From the NCBI GenBank assembly GCA_024643345.1, contig JAHENB010000019.1, positions 1 through 55,305 on the forward strand: DNA of 55,305 bases, written 5' to 3'. The position numbers and the translations under genes are program-made. This DNA is from Maribacter sp. GTDB lineage: Bacteria > Bacteroidota > Bacteroidia > Flavobacteriales > Flavobacteriaceae. Positions 7,977-16,727 of the stretch are shown here, one piece after another. Below the pieces are notes generated by a model. The model made no database searches and was not told where the DNA came from. It was given only the letters and a program-made list of their open reading frames with translations. Numbering within the stretch: position 1 is the first letter of the stretch; every line of letters begins with the position of its first letter.

Positions 7977-9418
7977 TGCCAATCAAAAAGAAGACAAAGA
8001 TAGTGGCCACGCTAGGCCCGGCATCAAGTAAGAAGGAAGTATTGAAGAAAATGATAGAGGCAGGGGTAGATGTCTTTAGGATTAACTTCTCCCATGCAGA
8101 TTATGACGATGTTTCGGAGCGTATAGATATGATCCGTGAACTGAACAAGGAACTGAACACGAATACCTCAATACTTGCCGATTTACAGGGCCCTAAATTA
8201 AGGGTTGGGGTGATGTCCGGGGAAGTCGTGGTTTCCCCTGGCGATGAAATAGATTTTGTAACCGGCAAACCCTTTGAAGGTACGGCCACAAAAGTATATA
8301 TGAATTATACTTCCTTTCCCAAGGATGTAAAACCCGGGGAGCATATTTTGTTGGATGATGGCAAATTAATGTTCGAAGTACTTTCCACCAATGGGGAAGA
8401 TCGGGTAAGGGCCCGTGTAGTCCAAGGCGGGCCACTCAGATCAAAAAAGGGGGTGAACCTGCCCAACACCAATATCTCCCTACCCGCGTTGACCGAAAAG
8501 GACATTAAAGACGCGATTTTTGCCATTTCAAAGGAGGTCGATTGGATAGCCTTATCCTTTGTGCGCTTTAGTCAGGATTTGATCGATCTTCAAAATTTGA
8601 TCAAAGAACATTCAGAATACAAGATTCCGATTATCGCCAAAATCGAAAAACCTGAGGCGGTCGAGAATATCGACAAAATCGTTTCCTATTGTGATGGCCT
8701 TATGGTAGCCCGTGGTGATCTTGGCGTTGAAGTGCCTGCCCATGAGGTGCCATTGATACAAAAGCAATTGGTGTTGCGCGCCAAGAAAGCCAGGATTCCT
8801 GTTATTATCGCTACCCAAATGATGGAAACCATGATTACCAGCCTAACACCTACAAGGGCCGAAGTGAACGATGTGGCCAATTCGGTGATGGATGGCGCGG
8901 ATGCGGTGATGCTTTCCGGGGAAACTTCGGTGGGCAACTATCCCGTTGAGGTAATCGCTAAGATGACCAGTATCCTCAAGAGCGTCGAAGGATCGGATTT
9001 GATCAAAGTGCCGCACGAACCGCCCCATATCCGTACCAAGAGATACATCACCAAATCGGTATGTTACCATGCTGCCATCATGGCCAACGAAATAAAGGCA
9101 AAGGCGATATCGACATTGACCAATAGTGGCTACACCGCCTTTCAAATATCTGCTTGGAGGCCCGACGCCCATATTTTGGTATTCACCTCCAATAGAAGGA
9201 TCTTAACACAATTGAGTTTGCTCTGGGGAGTGAATGCCTTTTTTTATGACCGGTACGTATCGACCGATGAGACCATAGAAGACGTGAACAAGATTGCATG
9301 CCAAAAAGGATTTTTGGACGTTGGCGACATGCTGATCAGTTTGGCCGCCATGCCCATTAAGGATAAGGGTATGGTCAACACCTTGAGGATAACGGAAATC
9401 GAATCCTGCAGCTTTTAG
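7976..9418 (+). CDS. pyk: Pyruvate kinase
   Basis: Last step of glycolysis: phosphoenolpyruvate + ADP to pyruvate + ATP. The N-terminus KKTKIVATLGPAS and RINFSHAD is standard, and the active-site signature IIAKIEKPEAVENIDKI carries the catalytic Lys. IATQMMETM and the C-terminal domain (480 residues in total) complete the fold. It is the second gene of the operon and ends 18 bases before a strong terminator. Confidence 0.97.
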   Translation: MPIKKKTKIVATLGPASSKKEVLKKMIEAGVDVFRINFSHADYDDVSERIDMIRELNKELNTNTSILADLQGPKLRVGVMSGEVVVSPGDEIDFVTGKPFEGTATKVYMNYTSFPKDVKPGEHILLDDGKLMFEVLSTNGEDRVRARVVQGGPLRSKKGVNLPNTNISLPALTEKDIKDAIFAISKEVDWIALSFVRFSQDLIDLQNLIKEHSEYKIPIIAKIEKPEAVENIDKIVSYCDGLMVARGDLGVEVPAHEVPLIQKQLVLRAKKARIPVIIATQMMETMITSLTPTRAEVNDVANSVMDGADAVMLSGETSVGNYPVEVIAKMTSILKSVEGSDLIKVPHEPPHIRTKRYITKSVCYHAAIMANEIKAKAISTLTNSGYTAFQISAWRPDAHILVFTSNRRILTQLSLLWGVNAFFYDRYVSTDETIEDVNKIACQKGFLDVGDMLISLAAMPIKDKGMVNTLRITEIESCSF

Positions 9419-9436
9419 CATTTATGACAAAAGTAG

Positions 9437-9470
9437 AAAGCCCCGATTCTCATAGAATCGGGGCTTTTTT
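9437..9470. terminator. Bidirectional terminator, pyk / PAS gene
   Basis: A 14-bp stem, AAAGCCCCGATTCT (9437-9450) pairing with AGAATCGGGGCTTT (9454-9467), with a 3-base loop and a T-run. It sits between the ends of the convergent pyk and PAS-protein genes and can serve both. Confidence 0.92.
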
Positions 9471-9489
9471 GGTTTAATAAAACAAACAT

Positions 9490-10011
9490 TTAAGCGATTT
9501 CCTTTTCATAGGCGATAAAATGTACTAACGCTCCTGATTCGTTGAATATTGGGTCTGCTTTGATCCAACAATTATAGGGCGTTCCGTCTTTTCTATAGTT
9601 CAACACCACCGCTTCAAACGAATGTGCGTTTCTCACGGCACACGAGATATATTTGGTGGTTTCTTTGCTGGTAGCTTCCCCTTGAAACATTTTAGGGGAT
9701 TGACCGATCACTTCGGCGGCACTGTAACCGTTCATCTCTTCAATGTTGTGCGATGCGTGAACAATTTTTAACTGCGCGTCGGTCACAACGATTACTTGCT
9801 GATTACCAATCAACGCTTCGCTCATATTCGGCCGGGATGCCCAATGGTGCGTCTTTGCTAGATGGTTTAGGAGGGTAATGTCCCTGCTTCCCTTGCAGAC
9901 CCTTTCAAAATAGTCGCCCGAAAGGTCAGCCGATATCAATGGCAATGAATTGATCTGCTGTGTGGCATAAAATTTTTCGGCAGCGTTATCGTAATGCACT
10001 AATTCTTCCAT
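9490..10011 (-). CDS. LOV-like PAS protein lacking the photoactive Cys
   Basis: A 173-residue, single-domain soluble sensor-like protein. The PAS core (about residues 68-172) closely follows the LOV subclass: NIEEMNGYSAAEVIGQSP, then the FQG turn, LLNYRKDG-like VLNYRKDGTPYNCWI, and ALVHFIAYEKEI at the end. In photoactive LOV domains the turn reads GRNCRFLQG; here it reads GQSPKMFQG, with Pro106 where the adduct-forming Cys would be. No output domain is present, so it must signal by protein contact, if at all. The first 65 residues show no recognisable domain. Blue-light photochemistry by Cys adduct is ruled out by sequence; flavin binding with another chemistry remains possible. Confidence 0.8.
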   Translation of the reverse strand: MEELVHYDNAAEKFYATQQINSLPLISADLSGDYFERVCKGSRDITLLNHLAKTHHWASRPNMSEALIGNQQVIVVTDAQLKIVHASHNIEEMNGYSAAEVIGQSPKMFQGEATSKETTKYISCAVRNAHSFEAVVLNYRKDGTPYNCWIKADPIFNESGALVHFIAYEKEIA

Positions 10012-10328
10012 AAAGAGTAGTATATGAAATCTATTGATATTGGTTTATGGTGAAAATGGTTTTCCTTTAAGGACATTCTACAATAATGGGGTGGAAGAAA
10101 ATCTAATTCTTTCAATACTATTTGGCCAAACCCCTTGGATCATGGACTTTGGTCCTGACGAAATTATGGCACTAAAATGTAGTGTGTAATCGGCCAAAGG
10201 GAAGCAATTTTTTAATAAAACTACTAAAAATAAAGGATTGGGATCAACAGTATAGAATTGATTAACATTTTTGTTTAAGCTTTAAACGATATTGTATTTA
10301 ACTATCTTGTTAATGTTAAACAAAAAAA
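10012..10328. other. Gene-free AT-rich spacer
   Basis: These 317 bases between the PAS gene start and the dinB end contain no supported gene. They hold a small inverted repeat GTTTAA-GCT-TTAAAC (10273-10287) and a long imperfect inverted repeat, TTAACATTTTTGTTTAA (10262-10278) against 10316-10332 (15 of 17 positions pair), which reaches into the dinB stop codon. The latter might act as a weak terminator for dinB. The PAS promoter was not identified. Confidence 0.5.
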
Positions 10329-11429
10329 TTAAAAATCGAATTGCAGTTGTACGAAAACTGCAGAATCATGAGCTTCTGTTGTCTCTTCCATATTGTTTAA
10401 ATTGGAAAGGGAAAGGCCTAACAGTCTAACCGAGTTTTCCAATTTTTCCTGATACAATAATTCCTTGGCGGTTTCCATGAGCATTGCCTGTTCTTTAACA
10501 AAATAGGGTAGTGTTTTACTTCGGGTCTGCAATGTAAAATCGCTATACTTAATTTTAAGGGTAATGGTTTTGCCTGCCATGGCAGACTTTTTCAATCTTC
10601 GATCAAGCTCCCCTGAAATCTGTTCCAACTTGTCCAATAAAAAAACCTCACTGCTCAGATTTTCCCCGAAGGTACGTTCCGCACCTACAGATTTTTGATT
10701 GCGATGTGGTTTAACCGGGCTTTCATGAATCCCTCTCACCACCTGAAAGTAATGTTTTCCGCTCTTGCCGAATTTTTCGGAAAGGAATTCCAAAGTTTTG
10801 TTTTTCAAATCTTTACCGGTAAAAATCCCTAAGCGATACATTTTTTCAGCGGTTACCTTGCCCACACCATAAAATTTACGGATTTCCAAGGCTTCCAGAA
10901 ACGGGATTACTTCCTCTGGGTCCACGGTTTTTTGCCCGTTGGGCTTATTGATGTCACTGGCAACCTTGGCAATGAATTTATTGATCGAAATTCCGGCGGA
11001 AGCCGTAAGTCCGGTATCCTCAAAAATGCGATGGCGAATTTCTTTGGCTATCAAAGTGGCCGAGGGATTCCCTTTCTTGTTCGTGCTTACATCGAGGTAA
11101 GCTTCATCCAGGGACAAAGGTTCGACCAAATCGGTGTAATCATGGAAAATAGCCTTTATTTTTTCGGAAATTTCCCTGTACCGATCAAATCGTACCTTCA
11201 CAAAAATAAGGTCAGGGCATTTTTTTTGAGCCATCATCCCGCTCATCGCGCTTCGTACACCAAATTTTCTGGCCTCATAGCTGGCCGCTGCCACAACGCC
11301 CCTCTTGGTACCACCCCCAACGGCGATTGGTTTTCCTCGCAGTTCGGGATGGTCCAATTGTTCCACGGAAGCGTAGAAGGCATCCATGTCTACATGGATG
11401 ATTTTTCGAGCGGGCAAATCATTCGACAT
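10329..11429 (-). CDS. dinB: DNA polymerase IV (Y-family)
   Basis: Translesion DNA polymerase. The catalytic acidic residues are visible: D14 (IIHVDMDAFYASVEQ) and D108/E109 (LSLDEAYLDV). The palm, fingers and little-finger regions fill 366 residues; the length is typical. The end (VQLQFDF) resembles a beta-clamp-binding peptide, QLxLF-like (inference). The ATG at 11429 (MSNDLPARK) is chosen. A perfect -7 box lies only 4 bases upstream of it, so the message may be leaderless. It is divergent from the CYTH gene. Confidence 0.95.
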   Translation of the reverse strand: MSNDLPARKIIHVDMDAFYASVEQLDHPELRGKPIAVGGGTKRGVVAAASYEARKFGVRSAMSGMMAQKKCPDLIFVKVRFDRYREISEKIKAIFHDYTDLVEPLSLDEAYLDVSTNKKGNPSATLIAKEIRHRIFEDTGLTASAGISINKFIAKVASDINKPNGQKTVDPEEVIPFLEALEIRKFYGVGKVTAEKMYRLGIFTGKDLKNKTLEFLSEKFGKSGKHYFQVVRGIHESPVKPHRNQKSVGAERTFGENLSSEVFLLDKLEQISGELDRRLKKSAMAGKTITLKIKYSDFTLQTRSKTLPYFVKEQAMLMETAKELLYQEKLENSVRLLGLSLSNLNNMEETTEAHDSAVFVQLQFDF

Positions 11430-11432
11430 AAA

Positions 11433-11440
11433 CAAATTTA
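11433..11440 (-). promoter_or_regulatory. -7 box abutting the dinB start
   Basis: The minus strand reads TAAATTTG, a perfect TAnnTTTG, immediately before the ATG at 11429. Transcription would start at about the first codons, hinting at a leaderless dinB message. No TTG -33 element is seen at the expected spacing. Confidence 0.4.
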
Positions 11441-11445
11441 AGGCT

Positions 11446-11453
11446 TATCTTAG
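11446..11453 (+). promoter_or_regulatory. -7-like box for the CYTH gene
   Basis: TATCTTAG matches TAnnTTTG with one change and is identical to the box in front of glpK. It lies 30 bases before the ATG at 11484, partly facing the dinB promoter. No TTG lies at the ideal spacing. Confidence 0.35.
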
Positions 11454-11483
11454 AAGGGTTTATTGTACAGCAGAAAGATATTT

Positions 11484-11957
11484 ATGATTGAAATAGAACG
11501 AAAATTTCTTGTTACATCCGCAGATTATAGAAAAAAGGCACAGCATAGTGATAGAATTTTACAGGGTTTTTTGAATACCGACCCCCAACGTACCGTTAGG
11601 GTAAGAACGAATAAGAACAAGGGTTTTCTTACGATAAAGGGCATGTCGAACGAATCTGGAACCAGCCGTTATGAATGGGAATGTGAATTGCCAATGGCGG
11701 ATGCAGAAAGACTAATGGAACTTTGCGAAACGGGAACCATAGAAAAGGTCAGGTATTTCATACCTCACGGGAAACATATATTTGAAGTAGACGAATTCAT
11801 GGGGGACAACCAAGGTTTGGTCATTGCGGAAATAGAATTGAAACGGGAAAACGAAGTCTTTGACAAGCCCGATTGGTTGGGGCAAGAGGTTACCGGTAAC
11901 ATCAAATATTACAATTCCTATTTAAGCAAAAACCCATACAGTCAATGGAAAAAATGA
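11484..11957 (+). CDS. CYTH domain protein (triphosphatase-like)
   Basis: A 157-residue single-domain protein of the CYTH/triphosphate tunnel metalloenzyme family. It begins MIEIERKFLV, containing the ExExK motif of the family, followed by RTVRVRTNKNKGFLTIKG and ending with the acidic EIELKRENE strand. Bacterial members hydrolyse inorganic triphosphate or bind organic triphosphates; the exact substrate is unknown. The ATG at 11484 fits the family start exactly, whereas the earlier TTG does not. The stop overlaps the next tiny frame (ATGA at 11954-11957). Confidence 0.88.
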   Translation: MIEIERKFLVTSADYRKKAQHSDRILQGFLNTDPQRTVRVRTNKNKGFLTIKGMSNESGTSRYEWECELPMADAERLMELCETGTIEKVRYFIPHGKHIFEVDEFMGDNQGLVIAEIELKRENEVFDKPDWLGQEVTGNIKYYNSYLSKNPYSQWKK

Positions 11958-12049
11958 GATTCATTTCAGCCTTATTGGCGCTCCTCCTGAAGTTAGGATG
12001 CGAAGATTACCGTCAAAAGGAAGTAATAGGCAAAAGGCATTACTTATAA
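11954..12049 (+). pseudogene. Lipoprotein stub, possibly frameshifted
   Basis: The ATG overlaps the CYTH stop (ATGA) and opens a 31-codon frame starting MRFISALLALLLKLGC, a clean lipoprotein signal peptide with its lipobox Cys at residue 16, but it stops after only 15 more residues. If one A of the AAAA run near 12032-12035 were absent, reading would continue as GITYNKEIETRDQGRIG and end at a TGA about 70 bases further on. This may be a decayed gene or a sequence error. The final product is not recognised in either version. Confidence 0.4.
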
Positions 12050-12167
12050 TAAGGAGATCGAGACGAGGGATCAAGGACGCATTGGAACAAAATGGTTTTC
12101 AAACGTTCAATTGTGGTGATCTTCGACCTGAGCCATCTTATATTTCCTTGGGGGATAAACCAGATGT

Positions 12168-13565
12168 TTACCTCCATCCTCCTCCAAGGGCGCGGTAGAG
12201 TGATATGACAGCTTGTAATTGGTTTAACCTGTTATCGATGGCATTCAGTTCGGCATTCAGGGCCGCCTGCCGAACGATCAACAGGTCGAGGTAGGTGCCA
12301 AACCCGTTGTTCAACAGCAGTTCCGAGTTGGTCTCCGCTTGTCTGAGGGAAGCGACCTCATTTTGACGGGATTCGTATTTTCTCGACTCGGCCTGAAATT
12401 CATAAAGGGCATTCGATACCTCTACTCCGGCTACCAGTAAGGTTTTCCTAAAATTTAAAAAGCTTTCCTGCTGCTGGGCCTTTGCAACCTCCATTCGCGT
12501 GCGTATCTGTCTTTTGTTAAGAATAGGCGCAGTGATTCCCGCTATTAAACTGGCAAAGAGCGATCTGGAACTGAACCATTTATCAAATTCCAAACTTTGA
12601 AACCCACCGGTGGCGGAAAGTGTGAAGGAGGGATAAAAATTGCTTCTGGCCACGTTGGTCAACTCAAATGCATTGGCAAAATCGTATTCAGCGACAATCA
12701 CATCTGGTCGGTTGCCCAATAGACTGGCCGGTACTCCTAAGCTGAGTTCAGTCTCGATGTTCTGTTCGGACAAAGTAGTGCGATCCACTTTTTGTCCAGG
12801 TTTGCCCAGGAGCAGGGCAAAACCGTTTTCTGAACTGAAAAGGGCCTTTTCCAAATCTACCAAAAATGCCTGGGCACTGTATAATTGGGCGGCCGTTTGG
12901 TCTACGGCGACTTGGGTCACGCTTCCTGCTTCTTTCAATGCCTGGATGGTTTCCAAACTGCGCTTTCTGTTTTCAATGGTCTTAAGGGTCACTTCATATT
13001 GATCGTCCAAGGCCAAAAGCTGAAAGTAGGTGGCCGCAATTTCGGAAACAAGCCTGGTCTTCACGGCTTTATGTGCCGCCAAACTCTGTAAATAGGTGGC
13101 TCGGGTGGCCCGGCGTTCGCTCCTTATTTTACCCCACACATCTGCCTCCCAGCTGAGATTGGCGGAAAATTCATACTGGTCGATGGCATTGTTGAAGAAT
13201 GCCCCAAATTGACTGTTGCGGGACAACTCCTGATGCGTGGCCGTTGACCGTACGCTTAGGGTAGGAAGATAGCCTGCCTTGCCTTGACGCATAAAGGCTT
13301 CGGCCGCGATTATCCGTTGCAGGGCAATACGGATGTCCAAATTGTTTTCAAGGGCCTCGGTGATATGACCCTTGAGCTTGGCATCGGTGAACAGTTCTGC
13401 CCATGACAAGCTTCCCATAGATACGGTATCATTTGATACTTCATCGGTCCTGTAGAGTTTATCGATTTCTTCGACACTGGGCCGCTCGTAATTTTTTGCC
13501 ACAAAACAGGACTGAAAAAGCATCAGGAGCAAAACGATAGGAATGTATCTATAGCGCTTTTTCAT
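12168..13565 (-). CDS. Outer membrane efflux lipoprotein (TolC/OprM type)
   Basis: Outer membrane channel of a tripartite RND pump. The signal peptide ends in lipobox LFQSC (Cys20), so it is lipid-anchored like OprM/NodT. The body (465 residues) shows the two repeated helical-hairpin regions of the family, including LSWEADVWGKIRSERRAT and the second-half PSFTLSATGGFQSL followed by GITAPILNKRQIRTRMEVAKAQQ. The ATG at 13565 is 1 base after the permease stop, so the genes are translationally linked. It is the last gene of the efflux operon. Confidence 0.93.
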   Translation of the reverse strand: MKKRYRYIPIVLLLMLFQSCFVAKNYERPSVEEIDKLYRTDEVSNDTVSMGSLSWAELFTDAKLKGHITEALENNLDIRIALQRIIAAEAFMRQGKAGYLPTLSVRSTATHQELSRNSQFGAFFNNAIDQYEFSANLSWEADVWGKIRSERRATRATYLQSLAAHKAVKTRLVSEIAATYFQLLALDDQYEVTLKTIENRKRSLETIQALKEAGSVTQVAVDQTAAQLYSAQAFLVDLEKALFSSENGFALLLGKPGQKVDRTTLSEQNIETELSLGVPASLLGNRPDVIVAEYDFANAFELTNVARSNFYPSFTLSATGGFQSLEFDKWFSSRSLFASLIAGITAPILNKRQIRTRMEVAKAQQQESFLNFRKTLLVAGVEVSNALYEFQAESRKYESRQNEVASLRQAETNSELLLNNGFGTYLDLLIVRQAALNAELNAIDNRLNQLQAVISLYRALGGGWR

Positions 13566-13566
13566 T

Positions 13567-16500
13567 TTATAGCTGTTCTTCTCCTTTGTTTGCACTTACC
13601 GATTCAGGAACACCGCTCACTTTCTCCTGTAACCATTGAAAAACAACAAAAAGTATGGGTATGACAAAAACGCCCAAAACTGTACCAAATAACAATCCCC
13701 CGGCAGCACCGGTGCCGATAGATCGGTTGCCCTGTGCGCCGACCCCATTGGCCAATACTAGGGGCAATAACCCCAAAATAAAGGCAAAAGAAGTCATGAG
13801 GATGGGCCGTAAACGTACTTTAGCCCCCTCCAGGGCCGCTTTGGCGATGGTAAGGCCATGTTTGCGCCTTTGCGCGGCAAATTCCACGATCAATATTGCG
13901 TTTTTGGCCAACAATCCGATGAGCATGATCAAGGCGATTTGAAAATAAATGTTGTTTTGAAGGCCCGACAAAAATGTGGTGAAATAGGCACCCGCCACAC
14001 CAATGGGCAATGAAAAGATCACTGCAAGCGGTACCAGGTAACTCTCAAATTGAGCTGAGAGCAGAAAATATACAAAAAGGATGCTGAGGGCAAAGATGAT
14101 GCCCGCCTGCCCCGAGGCCGCTATTTCTTCCCTGGTAATCCCGGAAAAGGCAATGTCGAAGTTTTCGGGCAAACCCTTTGCGGCGACCCTATTGACCGCG
14201 TTGATAGCGTCACCCGTACTATAGCCCGCCGCCGTAGTTCCATTCACGGTCACTGCGTTGAATAGATTAAAACGGTTAATGGTCTGTGGGCCGTAGACCC
14301 TTTCCAGACTCACGAATTGTGAGACCGGTGCCATTTCACCGGCAGCATTCTTCACAAAAATACTATTGAGGCTCAATTCATCTTTTCTGTCTTCCGGAAG
14401 CGCTTGAACAAAAACCCTGTACTGCTTGCCAAACCTGCTAAAATCGGAGGCGAAAAAGCCCCCGATGTAACCCTGTAGGGTCCTTAAAATGGCATTCACT
14501 GTAAATCCCGCCTCTTTGGCCCTGGCAATATCAATATTGAGCTGTAATTGTGGAAAAGAGGTGCTGAACGAATTGGAGGCAAAGGAGACTTCAGGCTGTT
14601 GGTTTAAGGATTCAACAAATGAAGTAACGGTTTCGTCCAGCTTTTGGAGTTCGCCCGAAGACCGATCCAAAATCCGCATCTCAAACCCATCGGCGCTGCC
14701 AAAACCGTTAACACTGGGCGGGGTAAAGAACCGTATTTTGGCATCATTGATGTCCCTTACGTTTTTATTCATTTTACTAATGATCGAATCGATGGAAGTT
14801 TCAGCGGTTGTACGATCTTCAAAATCTTCAAGAATAAGAAAGCTCAAACCATAGGAACTCCCCGAACCGGAAAAAAAGTTTCTACCGGCAACGATCGACG
14901 CGGTACGTACGCCTTCCACATCCTTCACACGATCAAATAGGTCTTTCATAACCTTAAAAGTCCTGTCTAGGGATGATCCGGGAGGCAACTCAACATTGAC
15001 GAAGATTACGCCCCTATCTTCCGAGGGCACGAAACCAGTAGGAATCGTCCTATCAGCGATCACAATGCCGACAACCGCAAGGGCAAGCGCCAAAAAGGTG
15101 ATCCAATTATGTTTTAAAAGAAACTTCAGGGAATTTTCATATTTATTTTTTGTGGCTTCAAAGGCGGCGTTAAAAGCGATATAAAAACGCTGTATCGGAG
15201 ATCTCTTTTGGTCGCCCCTACCTTCCTTGGGCGGTTTCAGGAAAATGGCGCATAAGGCCGGACTCAAGGTCAGGGCATTTACAGCTGAAATCAAAATGGC
15301 TATGATCAATGTCACTCCAAATTGCTCATAAAAAACACCGGCCGGTCCTTGAATAAAGGTAATGGGTATAAATACCGCCGCCATGACCAAGGTAATCGAA
15401 ACGATGGCCCCACTGATTTCACCCATGGCATCGATGGAAGCTTTTTTCGGGTTCTTTTCGCCCCCCTCGAGTTTTACATAAACCGCTTCCACGACAACGA
15501 TGGCATCATCGACCACTATACCGATTGCCAAAATCAGGGCGAAAAGGGTCAATAAATTGATGGAATACCCGAGGAGGTTCAGAAAAAAGAAGGTTCCGAT
15601 AATCGACACAGGTACCGAAATGGCAGGAATCAACGTTGATTTCAAGTCCTGTAAAAAAATAAAGACCACTAAAAAAACGAGAAGGAAAGCCTCGATCAGG
15701 GTTTCCTTTACCTTTTCGATGGAGGCGGTCAAAAACTTATTGGTGTCATAGTTGATGAGATAGTCAATGCCTTCCGGAAAATCTTTCTTTAAAGTTTCCA
15801 ATTTAACATAAATCTCTTCTATAATCTCTTGTGCATTTGAACCAGGGGTTTGGAAAACCCCGAAACTAAGACCAGGATTTCCTTTTGACAATGACAAGGA
15901 AGAATAGGAAAAGGCATCCAATTCGACCTTGGCGACATCTCTCAATTGGAGGAACTTGCCCTGTCCCAATGCTTTGATAAAAATATTTTCATATTCTTCC
16001 GCGGTCTTGTAACGCCCTTTGTATTTGATGACATATTCGAAAGATTCCCCAGCGTTTTGTCCCAAAGAACCCGCTGCCGCTTCGAGGCTCTGTTCATTGA
16101 TCGCATTGATCACATCGGTGGTGGAGAGCGCATAATTGGCCATTTTATCGGGATCGATCCAGATGCGCATCGAATAGTCCTTGCCACCAAAAACACTAAT
16201 GGCACCGACGCCTTTGATCCTAAGCATCTCCGGTCTGACGTTAATATTGAGATAATTTTGGATATAGGTGTCATCATAGTCTTTGTTAGTGGAGAACAGG
16301 GCTGCATAGAGCAGGGCGGAGTTCTGTTGCTTGGTCGTAATGACACCCGCCCTGGTGACCTCCGATGGCAAAAGGGAATTGGCACGGGCAACCCTATTCT
16401 GTACGTTCACGGCCGCAATATCGGCATCATAGCCCTGTTCAAAAAACACCTGAATCGAGGCACTCCCGTCGTTGCTGGCACTTGAGGTAATATAGGTCAT

Positions 16501-16722
16501 TCCCTCGACCCCATTGATCTGTTCCTCTATGGGCACGATGACGCTTTCCAATATGGTCTGGGCGTTGGCGCCTGGGAAACTGGTGGTTACCTGAACTGTG
16601 GGCGGGGCAATATCGGGGTATTGTGTTATAGGTAATTCGGTAAGACCCAAAACCCCCAGCATGACAATAATAATTGAAATAACAGTGGAAAGAACTGGCC
16701 GTTCAATAAAGGTTTTTAGCAT
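13567..16722 (-). CDS. RND efflux permease, HAE1 (AcrB-like)
   Basis: Inner-membrane proton-driven multidrug pump, 1051 residues. It has the AcrB-like N-terminus (FIERPVLSTVISIIIVMLG), two large periplasmic loops and twelve membrane segments in two halves. The proton-relay pair is seen in TM4 (GIVVDDAIVVVEAV), and the family motif ANAQTILESVIVPIEEQING is at the front. The gene lies between its adaptor (5-base gap) and its outer membrane channel. No TetR/AcrR-type regulator is adjacent, so control is either remote or constitutive. The substrates cannot be read from sequence. Confidence 0.95.
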   Translation of the reverse strand: MLKTFIERPVLSTVISIIIVMLGVLGLTELPITQYPDIAPPTVQVTTSFPGANAQTILESVIVPIEEQINGVEGMTYITSSASNDGSASIQVFFEQGYDADIAAVNVQNRVARANSLLPSEVTRAGVITTKQQNSALLYAALFSTNKDYDDTYIQNYLNINVRPEMLRIKGVGAISVFGGKDYSMRIWIDPDKMANYALSTTDVINAINEQSLEAAAGSLGQNAGESFEYVIKYKGRYKTAEEYENIFIKALGQGKFLQLRDVAKVELDAFSYSSLSLSKGNPGLSFGVFQTPGSNAQEIIEEIYVKLETLKKDFPEGIDYLINYDTNKFLTASIEKVKETLIEAFLLVFLVVFIFLQDLKSTLIPAISVPVSIIGTFFFLNLLGYSINLLTLFALILAIGIVVDDAIVVVEAVYVKLEGGEKNPKKASIDAMGEISGAIVSITLVMAAVFIPITFIQGPAGVFYEQFGVTLIIAILISAVNALTLSPALCAIFLKPPKEGRGDQKRSPIQRFYIAFNAAFEATKNKYENSLKFLLKHNWITFLALALAVVGIVIADRTIPTGFVPSEDRGVIFVNVELPPGSSLDRTFKVMKDLFDRVKDVEGVRTASIVAGRNFFSGSGSSYGLSFLILEDFEDRTTAETSIDSIISKMNKNVRDINDAKIRFFTPPSVNGFGSADGFEMRILDRSSGELQKLDETVTSFVESLNQQPEVSFASNSFSTSFPQLQLNIDIARAKEAGFTVNAILRTLQGYIGGFFASDFSRFGKQYRVFVQALPEDRKDELSLNSIFVKNAAGEMAPVSQFVSLERVYGPQTINRFNLFNAVTVNGTTAAGYSTGDAINAVNRVAAKGLPENFDIAFSGITREEIAASGQAGIIFALSILFVYFLLSAQFESYLVPLAVIFSLPIGVAGAYFTTFLSGLQNNIYFQIALIMLIGLLAKNAILIVEFAAQRRKHGLTIAKAALEGAKVRLRPILMTSFAFILGLLPLVLANGVGAQGNRSIGTGAAGGLLFGTVLGVFVIPILFVVFQWLQEKVSGVPESVSANKGEEQL

Positions 16723-16727
16723 TTTAA

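Noticed and set aside
10262-10332. Long AT-rich inverted repeat at the end of dinB
   Set aside because: It pairs at 15 of 17 positions, but composition is nearly all A/T and the loop is long, so a functional terminator or origin-like site is not convincing.
11998-12198. A 66-codon plus frame after the CYTH gene
   Set aside because: Uses a poor start, overlaps the end of the efflux channel gene and shows no protein-like pattern. The lipoprotein stub in another frame is the better reading.
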